Part shown: piece after piece, positions 1 to 9,700 of the stretch
How positions within the stretch are numbered: position 1 is the first letter of the stretch
Layout of the letters: each line of letters starts with the position of its first letter
DNA from: Lutraria lutraria
Lineage: Eukaryota > Mollusca > Bivalvia > Venerida > Mactridae
Direction of reading: 5' to 3'
DNA: 64,000 nucleotides
NCBI GenBank assembly: GCA_964023205.1
Contig: OZ026833.1
Coordinates: 35,938,366 to 36,002,365, forward strand
The notes under the pieces: model-generated
Databases searched by the model: none
Seen by the model: only the letters and a program-made list of their open reading frames with translations
Told to the model about the DNA's origin: nothing
Position numbers and translations under genes: made by a program

Positions 1-1251
1 TTTTCTTCAATAATTGAGCGCATAATCAGAGACGTATAATACAATTGTATTATACGTCTCTGGCATAATGATCCATTTAAGTAAATTAATGCTGACTAAA
101 CGTTTTGTGTCTTTTAACCAACAAAGACCGATTCATCCTTTAGAATAACAAATCATAAGAATATTTGCAGTTTTCCGATAAACCTATATTGGTACTGTGT
201 GTAAAACTGACAGTTGCCTGTTGGTACTAATAAGCCAACTACTGGTTATTACACTATATGAATTAACTACCTTGTACTATGGTAATGGGTTAACACCTGA
301 GTTAACGGATTTAGTTTTATTGTGTTTTTCATTATTTCACTGTATTGCTATATATTGCAAAACTGGTTATGTCATATCTCGCACCCCTATTATGAACTGT
401 CCATGGTTACTGGTCCCCCTTCTAATCTGTCATCAGTATACAATGTAATACACAGACAGAATTATCTATAATGTTAAGTATTATCTACTAGAAGCAGGGC
501 TCTCATTGGGTACCACCCAACTCATTGTTATCAGCTTTGGACTAAAGTGCTACTAATAATCATATATCATGGGGTGGAAAAATGCAGCAATCTCAAAACT
601 CACACCTTGTACTGCTCACTAACCGACTGACAATTGTGAACATCTTACTCGTTTTAATAGTAGTAGGTGTTTCATTACCCTAGCTTGCTAACCAAGCAGA
701 GCTTAGTACTTGTAATGCTACAACTAACACGCACTGCCCATTGTAACTGACCACTTGGATATTGCTGTGTATGTTAGACAGTCTTACTAAATAAACCTTA
801 GAAACATCATCTCTTGTTATATACCAACACAAAACAGTAGGATTAGTAAGAGGACTTTGACAACCTTTACTGTACATGCGATCTACACAAAACATTGCTA
901 GAATCCTCTCATGGACCCGCCTCTCATTCTGAACGCCTACTGGTTTTGTATCTGTGATCGATCAGAATCTCTGATGATATTCTGAAAGGTATGGAAATAT
1001 CAAACAGTTGCAAGGCTAAATGGACCCTGAACTGTATAGATGTTCATACTTGATACAAATAGTTTTGAAACACTTGTTACACCACACAAACAATGCTTCA
1101 GCAACGAGATACAAAATAGTATCCGAAATTCCGCATTATCCGAAATGTACAGTAGACATATATCACCAAATATTGAGGTTTACCGTGAAAACCAAGAAGA
1201 TTCAATATTACTGGCATGTTATATATGCTTAACCAAACACATCTTTAAAAC
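1..1251. other. Gene-free stretch left of the LINE
   Basis: I see no splice-coherent coding sequence here. Short open frames near 197-448 and 1020-1255 have no recognisable domain, and their composition matches the surrounding AT-rich DNA. The one clear structure is the palindrome at 27-62, listed separately. The LINE is probably 5'-truncated, so its true left edge could lie slightly before 1252. Confidence 0.5.
27..62. repeat. Perfect 36-bp palindrome
   Basis: The half-site CAGAGACGTATAATACAA is followed directly by its exact reverse complement with no spacer, and symmetry breaks at the flanking bases T26 and G63. It could be the centre of a foldback element or a cruciform-forming site. No target-site duplication or related copy is visible in the window. 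Confidence 0.9.
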
Positions 1252-4200
1252 TTGAACTTCTTAATAAAAAATAACTCAACCGACATTGTTTATAGTTTGG
1301 TACTGGGCGCAGCCATTAATAACGTGTGCCTGACCCAACGAAGTGACAAGGGGCAGGTAATCCAGACAAATATTTTATTAACATGTAGGTCGGATCATTC
1401 TCTTATTACACTATTATGTTGTTTTAATGATGTTGAACATGGAAAAGGCCTATGGAAATTTAATAATTCACTGTTACATGATATTGAATATTTAAAATGC
1501 ATTAACAATATTATTGAGGAAGTAAAACAACAATATTGCTTGCCCGTCTATAACATAGAAAACTTATCAACAACTGAAGATTCAAATTTACAGTTTGTAA
1601 GAAATGATCAATTATTTTTGGAAACCCTATTGATGGAAATACGTGGTAAAACTATCTCATATGCTTCTAACAAAGTAAAACAAAGAAATAAAAGAGAAGA
1701 AAACTTGATTGAAAAACTAAAGAAAATTGAGTCAAAATTAACTGAAGAAAATCGAAAGGAAATCTTTACATTACAAGAGGAATTGGAAAACATAAGAAAA
1801 GATAAAGTGCATGGTCAAATCATCCGTTCTAGATCAAAGTGGATTGTAAATGGAGAAAAAGTAACAAAAGATTTTTGGTAATTTAGAAAGAACATCACTG
1901 TGTTGATAAATCAATGCCTTTCTTAGTAAAAGAAGATGGTTCAAATATTTATGGCCAAAATAATATTTTGCATGAAACTTATCATTTCTATAAGAAATTA
2001 TATTCCAGAACAGAACTTAGTGATTATGATATTAATAAGGATTTTGAAAATATAGAAATTCCCAAATTGTCACACGAAAATTCGCTATCTTTAGAAGGGT
2101 TATTAACATTTAAAGAAATTTCTGAAACACTTAAAAATATGAAAAACGATAAGAGTCCCGGTACTGATGGTTTTACTTCAAACTTCTTTAAAGTATTTTG
2201 GAATGAAATATGTTATTTTGTTGTACGAGCTATAAATTGTGCATTCACAATGGGACTCTTTTCAGTAACTCAGAAACAATGTATTATTACATGCATTCCA
2301 AAAGACAGTAGAAACAAACAGTACTTAAAAAACTGGAGACCAATAACATTGTTAAATACAATATATAAACTAGCTTCAGGTTCAATGGCAAACAGACTCA
2401 AAACAGTTTTAAATATTTTAATTGAAAATAATCAAACAGGATTTGTAAAGGATAGATTTATTGGAGATAATAATGATATTGATAAGATAATGATCTTTTT
2501 CAAGTTTGGTCCTATGTTCAAAAAATGGATTTCATTATTTTTACTTGATACCAACTTAGCAATGCAAATAAATGGATTTTTATCAGATTTTTCACAGCAG
2601 GTCGTGGATGTCGTCAGGGAAACCCAATTTCAGCTTATATTTTCATTTTTTGTGCAGAAATTTTGGCTTCAAAGATAAGAAACTGTAAAACTATAAAAGG
2701 AATAATAATAAATGAAGAAGAATTCAACATTTCGCAGTTTGCAGATGATACAACACTATTGTTCGATGGATCAGAAAAATCTCTTAATTCAGCACTAAAT
2801 ATATTAGACAATTTTGCTAAATATTCTGGCCTAAAAGTAAACTTTAATAAAACACATGTTATCTGGATAGGATCTATGAAATACAGTACAAGATCTATTA
2901 AGACTAAATGGAAACTAAAATGGGGGGATACACAGTTTAAATTATTAGGAATAATATTTGATGTAAATCTGACAAAAATTGTTGATAGTAATTTTCGTGA
3001 GAAAATAAGTAAAATAAAAATTGTATCCTATTTTGGAATAGAAGGAAGCTGACACCAATAGGTAAGAAATATGTCATAAAATCGTTATTATTCCCCATTC
3101 TAACACATTGTTTTACGGCCCGTCCAACTCCATCTCCTCACAAAATGAAAATGATAGACAATATCTTTACTAATTTCGTGTGGGGAAAAACAGTTAAAAT
3201 AAAAAGTTCTGTTTCAAGCAAAGACTACTGTGATGGAGGTATAAAAATGGTAAATGTATACAATTATAATGACACTATAAAGCTTAGTTGGATAAAAAGA
3301 TATATAAAAACAAATAATAGTCAATGTTTTGCATTTCTTAAATCAATATTTAACATAATTATACAAACTATTTAGTACTGGAAAATTTTATGCTGAAAAT
3401 GTTATAAGGAATATTAAAAACCATTTTTGGATATCTGTTTTGAAAAGTTACATTACTTATGTTGAAAGTTTTAATGTTGGATATACCACTCTTTTACAAT
3501 CATAAGTTTATGTCTGGTAAAAAAGGAATTTATATAAAAAAATTGTATGACCAAGGAATAAGATTTATACGAGATATTGTAAAAGAAAATGGGGAGCTGC
3601 TTACAATAAATGAAATAATTACAAAAATAGGGTGTAATGTAAATTTTATAGGTTATGAAAGTCTATTAAGAGCTATAAGAAGATATAAAACAGAAAATAA
3701 TATCAATTTTATAGGTAATAAAAAATATAACATAAGTATGAGCTCCTCCTATGTTAAAACAATAATTACAGGAATAGGGACAAATAAATTGGTATATAAA
3801 CAGTTGATATACAATAATAAAAAACCAACCAGTCAACATAAATGGAATAATGTGTTTATTGATATTGTATTACCATGGAAAAATATCTATAAATTACCAT
3901 TCAGCATTACCAAAGATACCTACTTACAATGGCTTCAAACTAGAATAAATCATAGGATACTTCGAGTAAAATCATTATTACATAAAATGAATTTAACAGA
4001 TAATAACTTATGTACTTTTTGTAAGAAAGATCCAGAGACAATACTCCATCTTTTTTGGGAATGTCCTAAGGTAAAAACTATAATAGATTTTGTGAAATTA
4101 AAAATTAATATACTGAATTTTGATTCAAACATGTAAAGTAGTAATTTCTTTATATTTGGTGTGTATGATAAAGTTCCAAACAGTAATAAGTATACAATAC

Positions 4201-4462
4201 TTTTTCTTGAATTAAAGAGATATTTGTTTGTATGTAAAAAATAAAATGACTATACCAAATACAGAAATATTCATAAAAAGTTTACAAGTTGCATTGGAAA
4301 CCAATAAGGGGTATACAAATAATAATTAGAAGAAAATTGGTCAATTGTAAGAGCTTTAACATCAGTTTAATTACGATAGAATGTTGGCATTGTGTTTATA
4401 TATTTGTTATATTTTTAAGATGTAAGAGCTTTTTTCACATGAAACAGTTCAATATTTGAATG

Positions 4463-4495
<33 letters not shown>

Positions 4496-4730
4496 ACTGT
4501 CACGTCTTACTAAATTGTAAAGATACACTATTTGAATGTATGCTATGTATTCATTTTTGCAACTGCTTACACCTTATAATGTTGTAACTTGAATTCTACG
4601 TGTATTTCTTTCTTTTTGTTATTTATAATTTCTATCTATCTTTATTACCTTGTAATTGTAAGGTATAAGTGGGATGGTACCCCGACCCACTTACTACTAT
4701 TTGACGGGGACAATAAAGATAAAAAAAAAA
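1252..4730 (+). mobile_element. Decayed L1/Tx1-like non-LTR retrotransposon (LINE), 5'-truncated
   Basis: Several broken frames read in the order of a LINE ORF2. The first (about 1252-1881) has the end of an endonuclease (RSDHSLITL) followed by a GKGLWKFNNS motif. The second (1914-2678) holds reverse-transcriptase motifs including NDKSPGTDGF and KNWRPITLLN. The third (2663-3052) has the catalytic FADD motif at about 2738-2749. A fourth (3459-4136) ends in a Cys/His zinc-knuckle-like segment (CTFCKK...HLFWECP). The element closes with AATAAAGAT and a poly(A) run at 4721-4730. At least three frame changes and a gap between the FIGDN motif and the FFKFGP motif remove RT motif A with its first catalytic Asp, so it is dead. 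The L1/Tx1 clade call rests on motif wording. I could not identify a target-site duplication. Confidence 0.85.
4471..4495. repeat. (AT)n microsatellite inside the LINE 3' region
   Basis: About twelve uninterrupted AT dinucleotides lie in the untranslated 3' part of the LINE. Confidence 0.9.
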
Positions 4731-6711
4731 TCTATAAGGTTGAAAGTTAATTTGCTGAGCAGTATTTCTATTGGAGTAAATACGCATTATCAACGCGCTG
4801 CAAGTACCGTAGACTCTGCAATTCATAATGTATGGTAATATCAAACATGTGTGTGTGATGCACTATTGAACAAAATCCCTGCTTGTGCCGAGTTATATAC
4901 ATGTGCTAGCTTGATTCTTAAAAAAGCAATGTTGTTCTAAGTCACTCCAATGGAGGCATATTCGAAGGACGTAGAGTTTTACAAATACAAGACCTGACAT
5001 AAGTATGTTATTGTCATCATAATACGACTCTCTGTTACGTCTCTTACCCTACTGTTGCACAAGTCTCTATCGTGAATGTAACTATTTGTTCCGCCATTGG
5101 TTTCTTTATAAGCAAATATAAAAACTCAAATGGGATTACTATAAAAGTATTATGAATATTAACAGTACAAAAACGTATTTAAAAACACAACAGATTATGA
5201 TTAATTAAATACTAGTATTTGGCAAGTTAAGCAACTCAATACTGTAGTCAATTAATAACAAACAACGGTTCCAAACTGAATAAAAGTGAGCATGCGCATA
5301 AGCATGGGAAGTAAGTGTTAAATCCTTATTGAACCAGTGAAATATGCGCATTGACCGATTGTATTTAATTCCGGTTAACTGTGCCGTATATATAAGTTCC
5401 GGTGATGTAAAGGAAGAGTGAAATAGGCTTCATTGTGTTTGAAAAACAATTGACACATATCAAAGTCAAAGTACAATATTCGCCGTGTCGTCCTTTGTAT
5501 ACCCATCAACAAAATGAATTTAATAAGGAAGAGAATTACAAAACTGGCATGAGTCATGAAAAGAAGAGTTACTTTACATAATCATTATGATGTAGAAATT
5601 ACTTATCACTAGTGATATGGACTATAAACAGTTGAATAAAAAGTAAGTATATAGTTTATAATTATGTGTTCAGTCAGATATTTTTTGTCTTATCATGGTT
5701 TTGCAATAGTCCGTTTTAGGCATGTTTCCCTTTTCAGTCCAGAACTGAACAAAACTAGACGATCTTGTAAGCGGTAATGTTATGACATTTCTTCGTTTTC
5801 TACGTCTGTGTGCTGTGTTCAATCCAGGCTGTGACACATAGTTGGTTAAAATCATTTTTATTTTTAATATCGTCAGCCGTAACTGATACTAGTCAAATGT
5901 ATGAAGAAGTAAAAAAATATACTGTTGAAAACACGCTTGGAACAAAGTAGCAAATCGAACGTTAAAGTCCCATTAGCTTTTTGCTATAAAAAATCAAATG
6001 CAAAAAACAAAGAATTGCTGATATTATCCCAAGGTAATTATTACCGGTAAAACGAGCCCTTTTTCTTCTAAAAAACATTCATTCCACTGTGATTTTTTGC
6101 TTTTGTAAACTTGAAATATGTAGAGCGCGTGACGTCACTAAATAATGTGCACAACTTGACTGTGTGAAACACAGCTGTTCTATAAATAGTATTTATTTCG
6201 ATGATATTGAAAAAAATACGATATTGATTTTTTCTTGCAATAAAGTATGCGCGGGAGGATATTACACATGATTCCTCTGTTATAGAGCAGATAGAATCTA
6301 TTACGACCGATAAATTTATATGCTAATGGGACTTTAATTGTTTCGTTTGCCATAAAGAGTAATAATAGAGATGAGATCCAATATAAGTGTGAAGCACTTG
6401 GCGAAACACAAAATTCTGGCGACTGGTTATTTTAATCCTATCCTTTTAGTTATTGCAGCCAAATTAGCGACTAACTTTAATCAGTCATATTTCTAAATAA
6501 AATGATTTTTTTGGTACAATGAATAATGTAAACAAAACAACCAATAAACGAAACAAGATGAGACGGCACTGAAAAATGCTGCAATGAAACGAATATTAAA
6601 GCTTGCACCCCAGGCTTCACTATAATCTCACAGTCATGTCCTTATACCTTACTACATATTCACAAACATCAAACTTATATGTAGTGTTCTATTTCATCAT
6701 GTAAAAGGTAG
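4731..6711. other. Intergenic stretch between LINE and PH-PTB gene
   Basis: Apart from the TTAA-flanked MITE at 5958-6341 I see no supported gene. The first exon or exons and the promoter of the PH-PTB gene should lie here, because its PH domain lacks the expected first strands. I could not find a convincing upstream exon. Confidence 0.4.
5958..6341. mobile_element. MITE with 16-bp perfect terminal inverted repeats and TTAA flanks
   Basis: TTAAAGTCCCATTAGC at 5962-5977 is repeated exactly inverted at 6322-6337. Read as TTAA target duplications, the element proper starts AGTCCCATTAGC and ends with its complement, about 370 bp in all with no ORF. TTAA targets are characteristic of piggyBac-type transposases; that assignment is inference. 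The inside contains a TGACGTCA palindrome near 6130. Confidence 0.7.
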
Positions 6712-9700
6712 CCTGATATGGAAGACCGAACAAGGAAACTATTTCAAGTAATGGATGTGAAGAGCGGTAGAAAATGTATGATAGGTTTTGAGGAGTACCC
6801 AAGTTTCGCAAAAAGATGTAAGAAATCTACACTAAAGCTGGAGTCGGTTAAGAATCTACGTTTTATCTAAACATTAGATGTTAAAGCCATTTATAAATAT
6901 GCATGCTATAATTTTGGGTCATTAGAATCATGAATATAATAGACATTTTGTTATAGATCCATCAATAAATGACATGTATAATAAATATCTTGAAATTTTA
7001 GTCGCACCAGATCTACAAAAGTCAGTTATTAAATAAATGTATCCAAGACAATAGTTTCTTCATACCATATTTTATAACTTGTCATTGCATAGCTAATGTA
7101 ATGTGGTTATTGATCCTGCAATTTGATTCATGGTTGATAACATTTTCTTTTTCATTACGCAGGCAAACTAAAGTTTGGATATCCGGACGAATCGGGTGTA
7201 GTATTTGAACTAGAAGACGAAAATGTTGAAATTGATGAAACTGCATTTTATTTCTATCCAAATAGCACGCATATCCGGATGAGGCTAGGTTCGGGTACTG
7301 TCTACTTATATATATTGACACATGCTGCAACTGTTTCAGTCTTCATGCTAATGGTTATCAGCATGTATTCAGAGTAATCATATCTTGAATGACCATATGG
7401 CAAACACTATTTATGAATATACTAATGAACGATGTAAATTAATACCTAAAAAAGTCAAATTTCAGCATCAAAATGGAATGAAGACTATCGTGTTGTTATT
7501 TTTCTAAATTGCAGATGATTATAAAAAACCGAATTTGACAAAAATTCGAGATACTGGTGCCAATCTTGGAACAAGATCAAGTGATGAACAGGGTAGGTTA
7601 TTTTTTATTAGGGTCTTGGTTGTCTAATAGTCCATTTTTAGCGATTAAAACATGATTCTATATACTGGTGCTGTAAGTGGCAATGTTGGAACAAGACCAT
7701 GTGATTAACAGTGTAAGTAACCCTTATTATCGTCATGGTTGTATTGTCCTATTTAATCCCTATTCAAATAGGGTCCATTTTCAACGATTAAAACAGTATA
7801 TTATTATACAAAAGATATTTCACCAAGCAAGTCTAGTCATGTTAATATATGGTTTGAATACCCTTGCTGTACTTAAAAGCTAGATTACGTCATAAAACAT
7901 CATAATCATTATGTAAACTGACCATTGACATCACTTGTGCGACAGAACATCACTTGTGTGACACATTGAAACACGCATCTTGAAACATCTCACAACATTG
8001 TAGAAGATTTCAGAACATCACAGAATACCAAAGCATCACTGTGTATCACAATTATGACGGACATCACAAACATTTGGACAATCAGCAGAAGTCACGCATT
8101 GAAGTTTAAACATTTTAGTTTTACACTCAGCACATATAATATTGTGACAAGAGGTATAAATACATTACAAAGCATTATTAATAGTGAACCAGACTGTATG
8201 TGTTGATATAACAACAATGTGGTGTTAATGCATGCAACGAATCCAAGTGCTACAAAACATAACGGTTTGACACAAAAAAAATGCAGATGATAATTAAGAT
8301 AAAGGTAACCAGAAATTTGTTCTTGGCCTATGTGTTATTTGCATTTATTGTTGCATTTTTACCTCCCGCTGTAGACTCTAAAGATGGAACTACAGACGCT
8401 GAACATACTTATGTTTCGTACAAAAATAAAATAGACCTGTCAAGTAGTAGTGGTAAGTATGGTAATTCTTTCAGTATTAGACTGGATGTTTTAATAATTC
8501 GATATGTTAATGTTGTAATGTGTAACTATCATTGTCCTTTACAAATTTCAATTGGTTTGTAGTTCTTATACCATTTTAAGTGGGCAGTATTTTCCAGGTG
8601 GTTATTCTATCCACTGTACATAGGTTAACACGTATGTTTTAGTATGGTATAAAATAACGTGCTTTCATATCAATGAGTTGTTAGTAGTTATGTCTTAAAA
8701 AATGCGTGATTAAGGGTTGAAACGAAAATCTTATAATAGTAAATTACCGTTCAACCAAATCAGTCAAAGTTTTAATATAGTCATCGGGAAAATAGTAATA
8801 CTTGCTTTACAAGCTTCGTCCGTATATGACATTGAATTTTTTTTCCACAGTATACCAACCGTAATTAAACTTATGGAAAAAATGACTTTTTCACAGATTC
8901 TATTGATGAATTTCCTGCAATCGACAAAGGAAGTAATAAACCAACAGATACTGATAATAAATTACGACGTTTGTTCGACATTGCAAATATTCAATCAAAT
9001 TTCGAAGATGGCCAAGAAGGTAATTTGAAACCCCTAATAGACCCTTTCATTTAACCGATTTCATGCGCACAAGAGTTAACTCCCTTACCGGATGTGACGT
9101 CAAACGAGGATAGAAAGCTGATACAATCGATATTTTGCCGTACAGGGCGAATTCGGTTTGTTTCTCGGTTGTACAAATTACAACAAAAATTTGTGTTTTA
9201 CTATATTAATAAGTTATATTGTTATCTAATTAAGAAGACAACGTAGGTTCGATATTTCATATTAATATTTATAAATGGCATTTGTTCACGGATATTTTGT
9301 CCATCATTACAGGTTACAGTAGAATATATGTATAATCTTCCGAAGTGGTTTACAATGGCAAGTAAAAAATATATTTCGGAAATTTTGTGGTTTGCAATAA
9401 TAAATTTGGTTTGTTGAAGAGAAAAAATAATTCCATGCATAATTGTCAGCTAGTCAACTTACATATTTTGAAAAATCCACATGTTCATCTTTGTGATTTA
9501 TTAGCACTTGAGTGCTTTTTTCTGTCATATTTTTGTCACTAATTTGTATAATCCAAGCATTGTCTCTGGTATCAATTTTGTTTGATCTCAGTCCAATTTC
9601 CAGTGTTATATATTGCATGTCTACTTGTCAGAATAACGTAAAATTGTTGACACGATCCTTACTGATTACAATTAGATAAGCAATGAGATTGGGGGGAAAA

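Noticed and set aside
197..448. 83-codon hydrophobic open frame near the left edge
   Set aside because: No domain, splice or promoter support, and internal short repeats (ACTGGTTAT) suggest low-complexity DNA.
8281..8562. Open frame with an apparent N-terminal signal peptide (MQMIIKIKVTRNLFLAYVLF...)
   Set aside because: The hydrophobic stretch is the polypyrimidine tract before a good acceptor (CTCCCGCTGTAG at 8374). The real coding part is the phase 1 exon 8375-8452 of the PH-PTB gene.
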